A stretch of DNA of 64,000 bases from Lacticaseibacillus porcinae (GCF_003946305.1 NZ_RHNS01000008.1:62001-126000); one strand, 5' to 3'; positions 10,501-18,032 are shown, numbered from the stretch's first letter. Notes: a model not told the origin generated them from the sequence alone. Program-made: numbers and translations.

Positions 10501-10622
10501 CGCGAATGATCGGGATCATTTCTCACGTCGAGTCGTTGCAAACTGGGATCCCTGATCAATTGCGAGTCACACCAACTGGGGCAGGCGACAGTCACATCGA
10601 CCTTGTGCATTTAGGAGAATAA
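7515..10622 (+). CDS. sbcC: Exonuclease subunit SbcC (Rad50 family ATPase)
   Basis: This is the SMC-like ATPase partner of SbcD. At 1035 residues it is close to the usual length. It shows the Walker A motif GKTGAGKTT (about 34-42), two very long Gln/Ala-rich coiled coils, a zinc hook CPVCG with its CxxC near residue 517, the ABC signature LSGGE near 936 and Walker B ALFIDEGFG near 967. AAAGGAGG precedes the ATG. The gene overlaps nothing but is one base from sbcD, so the two are co-transcribed. A strong terminator follows. Gln/Ala repeats in the arms produce many spurious antisense ORFs. Confidence 0.96.
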   Translation: MRLKQLHMQNFGPYRDEQVDFEAFDTTPLFLISGKTGAGKTTIFDAMVFALYGTTTGGERTGNEMRANFATPEESTNVTLSFTHGGRDYVITRSPQQLLAKKRGDGLTNVPAKVSLKIFVDGAEVDELTKVQTVSDRIDSLLQLDANQFRQMVLLPQGKFRQFLDANSDAKADLLRHLFGTDLYLRWQTSIQTAAKKQSRELDAKQARLETLSSQFDYGEHVPSETATLADKIELMSAQLAYQTEALNALLTQSTQAKTHYDQANAAYQTGSALAQAFQRLHQATAALAELDLQATQLAAQTKHLKDLQWAHEWQPTAEQIAKAQVDRQKLLKQVAEAKISLTKAQHQLDDAQSQQKELQAQSPAMKLAEQQLSKLEETKAQLQKLADLQATQQQAAATQKQLALHADQALTQFNALQMQLTEKQQALVELAKSDQTTKLAKLETLTAGLSATARSWQQSRQRLTDAQAQLTQAETIASQADAAAIAADAQYQQLHDQSLTNQIAALVGQLFENAPCPVCGSLDHPHPATVEAGQMVTPEALKQADAKRTAASSALAQAEANTARLNQQLLQLTKDVDDNAQAIQTQAGELAQGDAEATLDVLRQQLITLRTAQKQWQTQNVELLQQVETLTTKVQAAQVTVDDTKAQVQQQALQLAGFTAQVEAASHALADPTLSLADINAQQQTLQQQLSSYEQATTANTQSLQQNNQALTRLTTSIQDHNTQIQTLEATESAAQAKLTQALHAHGDMSEAEFNALMQASGEIKALQTQIETAKTQRSQQQALKASAEKQIGERSEPDLEALTQARQQAELANTQATQQAASAQHALTQAQSLVATIQQEYGDNQAALQENIALQNLAAVVNGNNAQRLSLERYVLRTYLQQVLVVANKRLEGLSDGRYQLALHQEPGSYKNDSGLEIDVYDDQVGETRSVHTLSGGESFIAALALALALGEVIQEQAGGVSIDALFIDEGFGSLDQSSLDTALEALESIEGQSRMIGIISHVESLQTGIPDQLRVTPTGAGDSHIDLVHLGE

Positions 10623-10632
10623 ACGATAGTTA

Positions 10633-10670
10633 GACGATGATCTCAACTTTACGAGATCATCGTCTTTTTT
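10633..10670 (+). terminator. Terminator of sbcDC
   Basis: A 12-bp perfect stem, GACGATGATCTC / GAGATCATCGTC, is followed by six T. Confidence 0.9.
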
Positions 10671-10753
10671 GAAGCTTAGCATTTTTGCAAGGAATTCATC
10701 ACCTTTTATTCAACTTTTGACGCGATACTATTCATTGTAGGAGGCGATGTGAC

Positions 10754-10876
10754 ATGAAGTTAGCGTTGAAATCGACATTCCTATTGTTTCTAGTCGCAGT
10801 GCTCGTCATTGATGGGTATTGGACCGTTCAACACAATTCGCAAACAGAGATCAGAATATCGGAGGCACGCTCATGA
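10754..10876 (+). CDS. Small single-TM peptide, 40 aa, coupled to next gene
   Basis: This short ORF has an excellent ribosome site (AGGAGG 10 nt before the ATG). It encodes 40 residues: KLALKS, then a hydrophobic stretch of about 15 residues, then a polar tail ending in EARS. Its TGA overlaps the ATG of the next gene as ATGA, the classic translational-coupling arrangement. I do not recognise a family. It could be a small membrane partner of the downstream protein or a translated leader. The good ribosome site and the coupling argue that it is really translated. Confidence 0.6.
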   Translation: MKLALKSTFLLFLVAVLVIDGYWTVQHNSQTEIRISEARS

Positions 10877-11592
10877 CCCAACATCAAACCGAAACCATGA
10901 ACGCATTAAATACTGATATTACCGTAATTTACATTCACAAAGGCGAATCTCCAGTACCGATGGGGCAAACGAACTCAGCCTTGCGTCAATTCTTCGCGGA
11001 AATCGATGCCGGCTTCAACGGCAAAGATTCCTTACCTAATCGTCGCTTGCGTCATGAGTTGCCTAATGCCGACTGGCCAACTGCCATGCGTGAGTTGACG
11101 CAGGTGATGATGCGAGCGCACGCAGCGACTAACGGTGTGTACGCACCATATCGTCACGGCTTTCAACTGCCTGAAAACTTGGTGCGTGCTTGGATGATTC
11201 AAAAAGCCTTCACCGATATTTTGCAACCGTTACTGGATAACGGTCAGTTAGTCGCCGTCGCCTTGCAAGGTGGCGATGATATTTTAGCAGGCGTTGCTAA
11301 AGACTCTGACTGGCATTGGGGCTTTGGCTATACCACACCGGCCAACCCTGAACGCTTCGCTTACCATTTTGAATTGCAAAATGCGGCATTAGCGACGGTG
11401 AAGGCAGGATTTGAACAATTATCCATTCAAGCTGAAGATTTAATTACCGCAGTGGTTTGGGCCGACGCCGGACTGAAAGAAGATTCAGTTCTGTTCACGC
11501 AAACCGCAGAGCGGCAAGGATTACAGGCAGTTTTGGCGAATGGTCGCAAGACTTTGATCACCATCGGTCAGCCGGAAGTTGCGATCGCTTAG
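10873..11592 (+). CDS. Hypothetical cytosolic protein, 239 aa
   Basis: This protein is not recognised. It is soluble and acidic, with no signal peptide or membrane segment. Possible landmarks are a Trp/His-rich patch (DWHWGFGYTTP) and conserved-looking QGGDDILAGV and WADAGLKEDS stretches. I chose the ATG at 10873 because GGAGG lies 7 nt upstream and because it overlaps the stop of the 40-aa ORF. A longer frame starting at 10819 has no ribosome site and would run through that ORF. No terminator-like hairpin with a T run is obvious directly after it. Confidence 0.75.
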   Translation: MTQHQTETMNALNTDITVIYIHKGESPVPMGQTNSALRQFFAEIDAGFNGKDSLPNRRLRHELPNADWPTAMRELTQVMMRAHAATNGVYAPYRHGFQLPENLVRAWMIQKAFTDILQPLLDNGQLVAVALQGGDDILAGVAKDSDWHWGFGYTTPANPERFAYHFELQNAALATVKAGFEQLSIQAEDLITAVVWADAGLKEDSVLFTQTAERQGLQAVLANGRKTLITIGQPEVAIA

Positions 11593-11696
11593 CAATCAAC
11601 CCTTACGTTTGCTAAGAATTCGTGGTATAACAAGAGTGTCGAGAGAGAGCCAACAACCCCCTCAACTCTAATTCTAATGAATAAGAGGCGAGAATC

Positions 11697-11837
11697 ATGG
11701 CAAAACTCAGTAAAGCAGAACGCAAGGAACTGATCCAAGAAGCTGAAAAGGAACGCTCCGAGCATCCAGTTAAGAAAACCGAGTCCGGATTTGCTACAAT
11801 CGACAAAGAAGCCGAGAAGCTCGAAAATGAGAAGTAG
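11697..11837 (+). CDS. Small highly charged protein, 46 aa
   Basis: This 46-residue ORF starts MAKLSKAERKELIQEAEKE and is almost half Lys/Glu, so it is probably helical and soluble. The ribosome site is weak (AGAGGCGAG). A strong terminator follows 24 bp after the stop, which supports expression as its own unit. A 74%-identical, gap-free 69-bp piece of its 3' end and trailer recurs near 14490-14560 in decayed form, so the gene was once duplicated here. Function unknown. Confidence 0.6.
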   Translation: MAKLSKAERKELIQEAEKERSEHPVKKTESGFATIDKEAEKLENEK

Positions 11838-11860
11838 TATCCAGATCGTATTCACACGAA

Positions 11861-11894
11861 GATCCCACCAAGGTTAAACTTGGCGGGATTTTTT
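11861..11894 (+). terminator. Terminator of the 46-aa gene
   Basis: The stem ATCCCACCAAG / CTTGGCGGGAT is followed by six T. Confidence 0.85.
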
Positions 11895-11935
11895 GCTGGT
11901 GTTTCATTTGATCAATAGGTGGATGTGGAGCTTAA

Positions 11936-12075
11936 TAAGAAGGGCGCTTTTTTCTTAGGTCAGTGGCTTCTGAGTCCTGAAAGTCTTCTATCGTTTTGAT
12001 TTTGACATAGAGTTCATCAATTTTTTTCAATGGTACCAGTCGGAATGATTTTGAAAATTTCTTGGCTAGGTGGTG
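11936..12075 (-). pseudogene. Remnant: C-terminus of an XRE-family regulator
   Basis: The minus strand encodes FRLVPLKKIDELYVKIK followed by a short tail and a TAA. This matches the C-terminal end of the XRE protein at 16137-16669 (RRLPVKNIDELYNKI). The DNA-binding domain and any start are missing because the MFS gene lies directly upstream. I read it as what is left of a second copy of that regulator. Confidence 0.6.
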
Positions 12076-12097
12076 TCGTGAATTTCAGTATCGATAG

Positions 12098-13516
12098 TTA
12101 GTTTTTCAGAGCGATTTCAATGCTACTCTTATTTTTCAAGCAAAAGGAAAAAAGCCAGCATAACAATGTGATCAAAAGCGTTGCGGCAAAAGCCCACTGG
12201 TAACCGATTTGGTTGGCAAGCTGGGCAGACTGATGCCAAACGTTGGTGGCAATACGCGTCCCGACAGCCGTCGCCGAAACAGTCGCCGCGGTGCCTAGCG
12301 CACTGGCGAGCTGGCGCAGTGTGATGATGACCGTACTGCCATGCACCAAATATTGTTTTGGCAACGCATTTAAGCCATAGACGCTCACTGGCATGTAAAC
12401 CAAGGTGATGCCGATACCACGCAAGCCATAAATGCCAGCAATGAGCCAAGGATTATTGCCAGCATTGAAAAAAATCATTGGAATTGTCGTGATCACGGAT
12501 AACGTTAATCCGATCACGGCAATTCTTTTGATGCCGATTCGATCATAGATCCGTCCAGAAATCGGTGAACAAATCGCAGTGAGCACTGCACACGGAATGA
12601 GAATGAGACCTGATATCGTGGGGCTAAATTTGGCAACACTTTGACCATACAGTGGCAAAATCAGTTCAGGGGCCATTACTGCGGCAGACGTCAGTATGGC
12701 TAAGAGGCTGGACAATCGGAATGCAGGGGATTTGAAGACCCGTAATTCAAGTAATGGTTTCACCAATTGATACTGACGTCTCGCAAAGAAGGCAATGGTC
12801 ACCAAACTTCCCAATAGCATGAGCCCAACTAATTGATCGATGCGACCAATCATGCCGATGCGAGAGAATCCTTCAAGCATCAAGCCAAATCCCAGCATAG
12901 AACTCAATAGCGAGGGAATATCAAGCGTATCGGGTTGGGTGTGGGTCACATTTTTCACAAAAAGTAGTCCACAGATAATACCGACGAGAATCAACGGAAT
13001 TAAGCAGAGAAAAAGCATACGCCAAGAGTAGTGATCCACAATCACCCCTGATACTGTTGGCCCGACGGCAGGACCTAGGTTGATCACAATGCCGGCAATT
13101 CCCATCGCTAAACCGCGTTGATTACTGGGAAACATGAGGGTCAAAACATTTTGTACTAAGGGCATGCTGATGCCGACGGCCATGCCTTGCAGCAAGCGTC
13201 CTGCCAACAAAACTGGGAAACTTGGCGCAAAGGCTGCCACCAAGACCCCGACCAAGAAAATCGTCATGATGCTTAAAAACAAGTGACGTAGTTGGATGCG
13301 GTTAATGAAATAAGCCGCCGCCGGCATCATGATCCCGGCAATCAACATATAACCGGTACTCAACCATTGGGCCTGAGCTTCGGCCACCGACAATTCTCGG
13401 GCGATGGTTGGTAATGCATTGTTCATGAGCGTTTCAGAGAAAGTGGTGATAAAGCTCCCAATCAGTAGCGTTGCCATCATTACAGTCTTTGCAGAACGTG
13501 ACATTGATTTAGACAT
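12098..13516 (-). CDS. MFS drug exporter, DHA2 / EmrB-QacA type (14 TM)
   Basis: This 472-residue proton-driven efflux transporter in the cytoplasmic membrane has the length and hydropathy of the 14-segment DHA2 group. The first segment (SFITTFSETLMNNALPTIAREL) and the loop motif LLAGRLLQGMAVGISMPLVQNV are typical. I start at the ATG at 13516 (MSKSMSRS) because AAGGAG lies 10 nt upstream. A frame opening at 13549 has no ribosome site. The gene sits behind a consensus promoter and a hairpin-T7 structure in the leader, so expression is probably controlled by attenuation. The substrate is unknown. Confidence 0.88.
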   Translation of the reverse strand: MSKSMSRSAKTVMMATLLIGSFITTFSETLMNNALPTIARELSVAEAQAQWLSTGYMLIAGIMMPAAAYFINRIQLRHLFLSIMTIFLVGVLVAAFAPSFPVLLAGRLLQGMAVGISMPLVQNVLTLMFPSNQRGLAMGIAGIVINLGPAVGPTVSGVIVDHYSWRMLFLCLIPLILVGIICGLLFVKNVTHTQPDTLDIPSLLSSMLGFGLMLEGFSRIGMIGRIDQLVGLMLLGSLVTIAFFARRQYQLVKPLLELRVFKSPAFRLSSLLAILTSAAVMAPELILPLYGQSVAKFSPTISGLILIPCAVLTAICSPISGRIYDRIGIKRIAVIGLTLSVITTIPMIFFNAGNNPWLIAGIYGLRGIGITLVYMPVSVYGLNALPKQYLVHGSTVIITLRQLASALGTAATVSATAVGTRIATNVWHQSAQLANQIGYQWAFAATLLITLLCWLFSFCLKNKSSIEIALKN

Positions 13517-13559
13517 GATAAAATAACTCCTTGGGCAAATTTGCATCACGAATCAGGAC

Positions 13560-13607
13560 AAAAAAAGCCGGATAAGATATCCGGTCGAAACCGACATCTT
13601 ATCCGGC
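13560..13607 (-). terminator. Leader attenuator upstream of the MFS exporter
   Basis: A 12-bp perfect stem (GCCGGATAAGAT / ATCTTATCCGGC) has a nested CGGT-TTCG-ACCG hairpin and is followed on the minus strand by seven T. It lies between the promoter at 13646-13674 and the start codon at 13516, so by default it would stop transcription before the gene. A 29-codon GTG-started ORF (13546-13635) runs through it. Confidence 0.75.
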
Positions 13608-13645
13608 GATACTGCCTCCGATGAACGTGGTGCACTGTTCCAGTA

Positions 13646-13674
13646 ATTTTAGCAAAACTGATGATTGTTGACAA
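13646..13674 (-). promoter_or_regulatory. Promoter of the MFS exporter leader
   Basis: TTGTCA, a 17-bp spacer, and TAAAAT on the minus strand. The predicted transcript start is near 13639, about 120 nt upstream of the exporter start codon. Confidence 0.75.
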
Positions 13675-13834
13675 CCCCTAAGTGTCCGGTTAAAAGTTGT
13701 TGTATTTAGTGGCTGGTGAATAATTTGTCCAAGTGATTTGTAACAGTTGCTTAACCTGTTATCTTTGTATAATTAATGCACCGTTTTTCCGGCATATCCG
13801 TAATTTCCTATGCAGTTATCGCAACCACACACAT

Positions 13835-14350
13835 CGCGTTGAAAATCGGATCATAAGCTTGAGCCAGCCGGAAATTCGTCCGATCATGCGGGGAAAATCA
13901 AAGTCTCCGATTGAATTTGTACCGAAGATCAATGTTTCAATCATGGATGTTGTCATTGATATTGAGCAGTTCTCGTTTAATGCCTTCAACGAAAGTGGCG
14001 ACCTTGGCTCAACGCTTGATCATTATTACGACGTGCATCCGGACGAGGTGCTGTTGGGACACACTGTATCGAACTCGCGAAAACATCGAGATGTGTGCCA
14101 ACCTTGGTATTCCGTGTCAGTGGACCGCGGCTTGGACGTAAGCCAGGGCATGTGGATCCAGCGAAGTGCCGGCAAGATCAAGACGCAGAGAACTGTCGCT
14201 GCGAAATTGAACGCTGATTCTCGTTCGTAAAAGGCAATCTCGGACTGGATCTGGTCAAAGAGAAGACTGCCGAGACGATTGCGGTTGCCGTAGATACTGG
14301 TGTCGTCATGGCAAATTTGGAGAATCTACTCGCAGTCTTAGATGGACCAA
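13835..14350 (+). pseudogene. Decayed DDE transposase (IS5/IS1182-like group)
   Basis: Pieces of one transposase are spread over all three plus frames: SLSQPEIRPIMRGKSKSP and FNAFNESGDL in one, DTLYRTRENIEMCANLGIPC in another, and GLDLVKEKTAETIAVAV with MANLENLLAVLDG in a third. The order matches the C-terminal half of DDE transposases that carry the QPxxRPIxRGK motif. Several frameshifts and the absence of a start show that it is dead. I see no intact terminal inverted repeats. The family assignment is from memory and is approximate. Confidence 0.7.
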
Positions 14351-14439
14351 TTTTAGTGACTGCCAAAAAAATAAAACCGCGGTGAAGATTGATCACAAAG
14401 TTATCGTGAATTCAGCTGAAAACGAGGACTAATTCACCA

Positions 14440-14585
14440 CCCCCTATTTACGCGAAGTTTGTTTAACCACATGCTCATCGTTTTATGGCCACCAAAGCAG
14501 TCGATAATCTGGCGTAAGAGCTGTATTGTCCAGATGCTATTCACGCGAAGATCACCTCAAGTCAAAATTTGGTGGGATTGTTTTA
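14440..14585 (+). pseudogene. Decayed copy of the 46-aa gene's 3' end and terminator
   Basis: From about 14493 on, 69 bp align without gaps to the end of the 46-aa gene and its trailer (11796-11864), with 18 mismatches. A weakened form of the same terminator stem follows at about 14552-14585. No start or frame is left. Confidence 0.5.
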
Positions 14586-14595
14586 TCAAAAATGC

Positions 14596-14638
14596 TTGAC
14601 GAACAAATGGTTAAGTTCTAAACTGTAAACAACTTAAC
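14596..14638 (+). promoter_or_regulatory. SDR-marR promoter with overlapping MarR-type operator
   Basis: TTGACG (14596-14601), a 17-bp spacer and TAAACT (14619-14624) form the promoter. A perfect inverted repeat GTTAAGTT / AACTTAAC (14610-14617 and 14631-14638) encloses the -10. The operon encodes a MarR regulator, so self-repression at this palindrome is the simplest reading. Confidence 0.75.
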
Positions 14639-14652
14639 TAAGGAGAACTAAT

Positions 14653-15573
14653 ATGAGTGAACATACGATTATCGTGACTGGTGGTAATTCAGGCTTAGGT
14701 TATGAAGCCGCCAAGAACATTGCCCACACCAAACAAAACGAAACCATCATCATCGCCAGCCGTAACCAACAAAAAGCAGAAACAGCTCGCAAGCGGATGG
14801 TGAACGAAACTGGGAATCACAACATTTTTACGCGGCCATTAGATTTGGGATCGCTGCAATCAGTGCGAGATTTTGCTAGTGACTTCAAGCAAGCCGACTT
14901 TCCACCTTTATATGCATTGGTTTGCAATGCTGGCTTGAATCCAACATCGTTGAGTTATACTAAAGAAGGCTTTGAAACTACCTTTGGCGTCAATTATCTG
15001 GGACACTTTCTGTTAGTCAACTTGTTGCTGAGCTCAGTGGTTGAGAATGGGCGAATCGTCTTTGTTTCTAGTGACACCCACAATCCGCCGAAGCTGTTTC
15101 CTTTCCCGGCGCCGCATTTTGAAGATATTGAACCATTGGCGCATCCTACTGCTGACAGTAATGCCTTACTGCGCTACCCGACGTCTAAATTGTTGGACCT
15201 GATGGCAGCTTACATTATTTCGGATAAGGTGGCTGAGCAAACGAACAAGCACATCACGGTCAACGCGTTTAATCCAGGGTTAATGACTGGGACTAACTTG
15301 AACGGTGATTCTGGCGCAAACCCCATAATGAAATTCACGATGAACGCTTTCTCGTATTTGATCGGTCGTCATGGGAGTGCAGAAACTTCTGGGCAAGCAC
15401 TGGCAGAGATGGTAACTGAAAGCCGTTATGCCGGCGTCACTGGTAAATATATTGATCGCGGCAAAGATGCCAAGTCATCGCCAGCCTCTTATGACCGCGC
15501 AGCACAAGCAAAGCTTTGGCAGCAAAGCCTGGTACTGGCAGACGTCCAACCAAACGAAACGATTCTAAAATAG
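14653..15573 (+). CDS. SDR-family NAD(P)-dependent oxidoreductase
   Basis: This 306-residue short-chain dehydrogenase has a classical Rossmann fold. The cofactor motif TGGNSGLG is near residue 10, NAG follows at the end of beta-4, and the catalytic YPTSK (YxxxK) is near residue 177. Length and the SRNQQKAE basic stretch resemble the retinol dehydrogenase / protochlorophyllide reductase-like group, which usually prefers NADPH. The substrate is unknown. AAGGAG lies 7 nt before the ATG. The gene is the first of a two-gene operon with marR, whose ribosome site overlaps its stop codon. Confidence 0.88.
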   Translation: MSEHTIIVTGGNSGLGYEAAKNIAHTKQNETIIIASRNQQKAETARKRMVNETGNHNIFTRPLDLGSLQSVRDFASDFKQADFPPLYALVCNAGLNPTSLSYTKEGFETTFGVNYLGHFLLVNLLLSSVVENGRIVFVSSDTHNPPKLFPFPAPHFEDIEPLAHPTADSNALLRYPTSKLLDLMAAYIISDKVAEQTNKHITVNAFNPGLMTGTNLNGDSGANPIMKFTMNAFSYLIGRHGSAETSGQALAEMVTESRYAGVTGKYIDRGKDAKSSPASYDRAAQAKLWQQSLVLADVQPNETILK

Positions 15574-15582
15574 GAGTAGCCC

Positions 15583-16002
15583 ATGACAGACGATATCAAG
15601 ATGACCTATTTGAAAACTATTTTTCAGTTCAAGAACCTGATCAATACTGAATTTGGCCGTGGCAAGCAACATGTGTTGAGCTTGACGGATCTATTGATCT
15701 TGCAAGGTATTCAAGCTGGCAAGAGTTCGGTGGAAATCGCGACGGACTTGCGAATCACCAAGGCGGCAGTTTCCCAGTGTACGACTGCATTGGCGAAGAA
15801 AGGGCTGATCACGCGCACCACCGATCCGGAGAATCGCAGGAATTTAACCCTAGCGTTGACTGACGAAGGCGTCGCGCAGCTCAATTCGACAGATGCTGAG
15901 TTTGATCAAGCTTTCAGCGGTTTTGTTGATGAAATGGGTGAAACTGAACTTCGACAAATGTTAAAACTCATGGATAAGATGTCGACAATTATCGGTGAGT
16001 GA
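15583..16002 (+). CDS. MarR-family transcriptional regulator
   Basis: This 139-residue winged-helix regulator shows the MarR pattern: a recognition region around SSVEIATDLRITKAAVSQCTTALAKKGLI and a basic wing at RTTDPENRRNLTLALTDEG. It is expected to bind the palindrome in front of the SDR gene as a dimer and to let go when a ligand binds. TAGGAG overlaps the end of the upstream gene. A terminator lies 35 bp downstream. Confidence 0.88.
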   Translation: MTDDIKMTYLKTIFQFKNLINTEFGRGKQHVLSLTDLLILQGIQAGKSSVEIATDLRITKAAVSQCTTALAKKGLITRTTDPENRRNLTLALTDEGVAQLNSTDAEFDQAFSGFVDEMGETELRQMLKLMDKMSTIIGE

Positions 16003-16037
16003 TACTCATAGGATGAATAATTAGATGCCAAAGTACG

Positions 16038-16071
16038 GGCGATGTCTCAAATAGACGTCGCCTTTTCTTTT
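16038..16071 (+). terminator. Terminator of the SDR-marR operon
   Basis: GGCGATGTCT / AGACGTCGCC is followed by TTTTCTTTT. Confidence 0.8.
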
Positions 16072-16136
16072 GTTCAAAGGTTGCGTGAAATCATGAACGA
16101 CGTGGGCATCATTGTGGATTAGTTTTTCAGATATGG

Positions 16137-16669
16137 TTAGCTGTGCTCGTGCTTCTCATACTCTTTTATCACTAGTATTTTGTTGTAAAGCTCGTCAATG
16201 TTCTTAACTGGCAGTCGCCGGTATCGCGAGGGACGCTTCACAATCTGACCGTTTTCGTCTAATTCAGGATCAGGTTCGCCATCTTCGTCGTAAGGAATAT
16301 CTGGTTCAAAATATCTGAATATCATCTCAAGCTGATCTGCGAGATGGTCTAGTTGGCGTGGACTGAAATCTTCCATCCGGCGCGTTAGTCGATCAACTCG
16401 TTCCAGTTTCGGCAGATAGTCGTCGATTCGATCCAGAATTGCCCCAGCACTATGAATGTGCTGCTCCGCAGGCGACCCGAACAAGTCGGCTGCTGTAATA
16501 TCGAGGGCTTCTGCCAATAAATCGAGAGTTTCGAACGAAGTGTAGCTGACACCACTCTCAATTTCGGAAATGCTTTTTGGAATGATATGCACTTTTTCGG
16601 CGAGTTGCTTTTGCGTCATGCTACGTGCTAGGCGAAACTTTTTGACGTTTGGACCAAGTTTTCGATCAT
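16137..16669 (-). pseudogene. XRE-family regulator with a frameshift at its start
   Basis: The readable frame from 16619 down gives 160 residues: the later helices of an XRE helix-turn-helix (MTQKQLAEKVHIIPKSISEIESG), then an acidic linker and the C-terminal NIDELYNKI stretch. Helix 1 (LGPNVKKFRLARS) is encoded upstream in the same frame but has no start codon. The only good start is the ATG at 16669, with GAGGTGA 5 nt upstream, which is one base out of frame and stops after 13 codons. One extra base right after that ATG would restore MDRKLGPNVKK. Either the gene is broken or there is a single-base sequence error. A truncated homologue lies at 11936-12075. Confidence 0.65.
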
Positions 16670-16897
16670 CGTGATCACCTCGATTTCATTTTACGAGGCA
16701 ATTTTCTGAGACACAACTTTTAAGCGGTAGCCGTCTATCTTTGGATGAGACTTGTGATGTTGCTTAAGGTGTTAGGAAGTAACAATGATCTGGGAGGAAG
16801 GGATTCTAAAAATCACACGAGGGACAACTCTCGGTGTTGAATCTCTCCGACACCAACAAGTGGTACCGATTTTGTGTGCGTTGTCAATCACGCTTCA

Positions 16898-16926
16898 TTG
16901 ACAGATAATCGACATTATGGTTTAAT
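16898..16926 (+). promoter_or_regulatory. Promoter of the arsR-DJ-1 operon
   Basis: TTGACA, a 17-bp spacer, and TTTAAT end 28 bp before the arsR start. The rest of the 285-bp gap upstream shows only small imperfect hairpins. Confidence 0.7.
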
Positions 16927-16954
16927 GGTTTAAAATATTGAACGGAGAACACGG

Positions 16955-17287
16955 ATGCCTGATTTTAAAGAATTAAAACAAGAATTTGCTGACAGCAGTG
17001 ATTTCTTAATCGCATTAGGTGATTTGAAACGCCAAGCCATCATCATCAAGTTACTGGAAGCAGAACATATCTGTGATGGCTTGCAAGTGACTGATTTAAC
17101 CGAAGCAACCGGTCTATCGCGACCAGCTGTATCGCATCATTTGAAAGTTTTGCGGGATGCTAAGTTGATTGATTTTAAGCGCGTCGGGACGAAGAACTAT
17201 TATTTTTTGGCGCATGATCTGGCGTCGATCAATCAGCTACGTCAAATGTTAAATACTGTTGCGTCAGTGATGGAGGCCCATGTTTAA
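16955..17287 (+). CDS. ArsR-family transcriptional regulator
   Basis: This 110-residue winged-helix protein has the ArsR signature ATGLSRPAVSHHLKVLRDAKLI, followed by the wing KRVGTKNYYF. I see no cysteine metal-binding pair (CxC) in the recognition helix; the only cysteine is Cys45 or so in HICDG. It is therefore probably not an arsenite or cadmium sensor. It shares one base (TAATG) with the next gene, so the pair is one operon, and it probably regulates itself and the DJ-1-like enzyme. Confidence 0.87.
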   Translation: MPDFKELKQEFADSSDFLIALGDLKRQAIIIKLLEAEHICDGLQVTDLTEATGLSRPAVSHHLKVLRDAKLIDFKRVGTKNYYFLAHDLASINQLRQMLNTVASVMEAHV

Positions 17288-17964
17288 TGAAAAAAGTCTT
17301 AATTGCTGAAACCAATGTGACGCGCTATCAAGGCACCAAAGACCCCACTGGTTTGTGGTTAGGTGAGGCGGCAGAATTCGTTGATGAAATGAATCAAGCA
17401 GGTGTGGCAGTCGATTATGTCAGTCCCAAAGGCGGATTCGTGCCGCTTGATCCGCGCAGTATGAAGTACACAGATGACGCCATTATGGCTGTTTATGAAG
17501 ATCCTGATTTTGTGCAACGTGCGCTGGTCAATACGTTGTCACCTGAGCAGGTCAACCCTGAAGATTACGTGGCGATTTATTATACTGGCGGCCATGGCGT
17601 AATGTGGGATTTTCCAGATGACCCTAATTTACAAAAGCTGGCATTAGCCATTTATGATCAAGGTGGTTACATTACCTCTGTTTGCCATGGTATCGCTGGT
17701 TTGTTAAACATTAAAGATGATCAAGGTCATTACCTGATTGCCGATAAAACCATCACTGGCTTCACGCATAGCGAAGAGATCCTTGCTGGTAAACAATCTG
17801 TCGTCCCGTTCTTAAATCAGAAAGTCGCTCAAGCGCATGGTGCAAAGTTCTCCAAGAAACGCTTCTATAAAGAATATGCGGTGAAAGACGGACACTTGTT
17901 GACCGGACAAAATCCTTTCTCGGTGCGCGCTGTGGCAAAATTATTATTAAGTGAAATTAAGTAA
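17287..17964 (+). CDS. DJ-1/PfpI family protein, Hsp31/glyoxalase III-like
   Basis: This 225-residue class I glutamine-amidotransferase-like protein has the nucleophile elbow SVCHG, with Cys133, preceded by the GGHGVMWDFPDD loop. This combination is typical of the Hsp31-like branch of DJ-1, whose members act as glyoxalase III, deglycase or chaperone in carbonyl stress. Which of these it does here cannot be read. The N-terminal ETNVTRYQGTKDPTGLWLGE matches that branch. It is translated from an ATG overlapping the arsR stop. Confidence 0.85.
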   Translation: MKKVLIAETNVTRYQGTKDPTGLWLGEAAEFVDEMNQAGVAVDYVSPKGGFVPLDPRSMKYTDDAIMAVYEDPDFVQRALVNTLSPEQVNPEDYVAIYYTGGHGVMWDFPDDPNLQKLALAIYDQGGYITSVCHGIAGLLNIKDDQGHYLIADKTITGFTHSEEILAGKQSVVPFLNQKVAQAHGAKFSKKRFYKEYAVKDGHLLTGQNPFSVRAVAKLLLSEIK

Positions 17965-17967
17965 CCA

Positions 17968-18005
17968 AAAGCCGGCATTCCATCATCGGGAATGCCGGTT
18001 TTTGG
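17968..18005 (+). terminator. Terminator of the arsR-DJ-1 operon
   Basis: GCCGGCATTCC / GGGAATGCCGG is followed by five T. Confidence 0.9.
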
Positions 18006-18032
18006 TTAGGTGAACTAATTGGTGCAGACAGA

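Noticed and set aside
12129-12449. A 106-codon antisense-frame ORF in the MFS gene, and similar ones in sbcC and the MMPL gene
   Set aside because: They are shadows of long real genes with biased codons and have no start signals.
14440-14585. A new small gene before the SDR operon
   Set aside because: The sequence is a decayed copy of the 46-aa gene's end and terminator; no start codon with a ribosome site is left.
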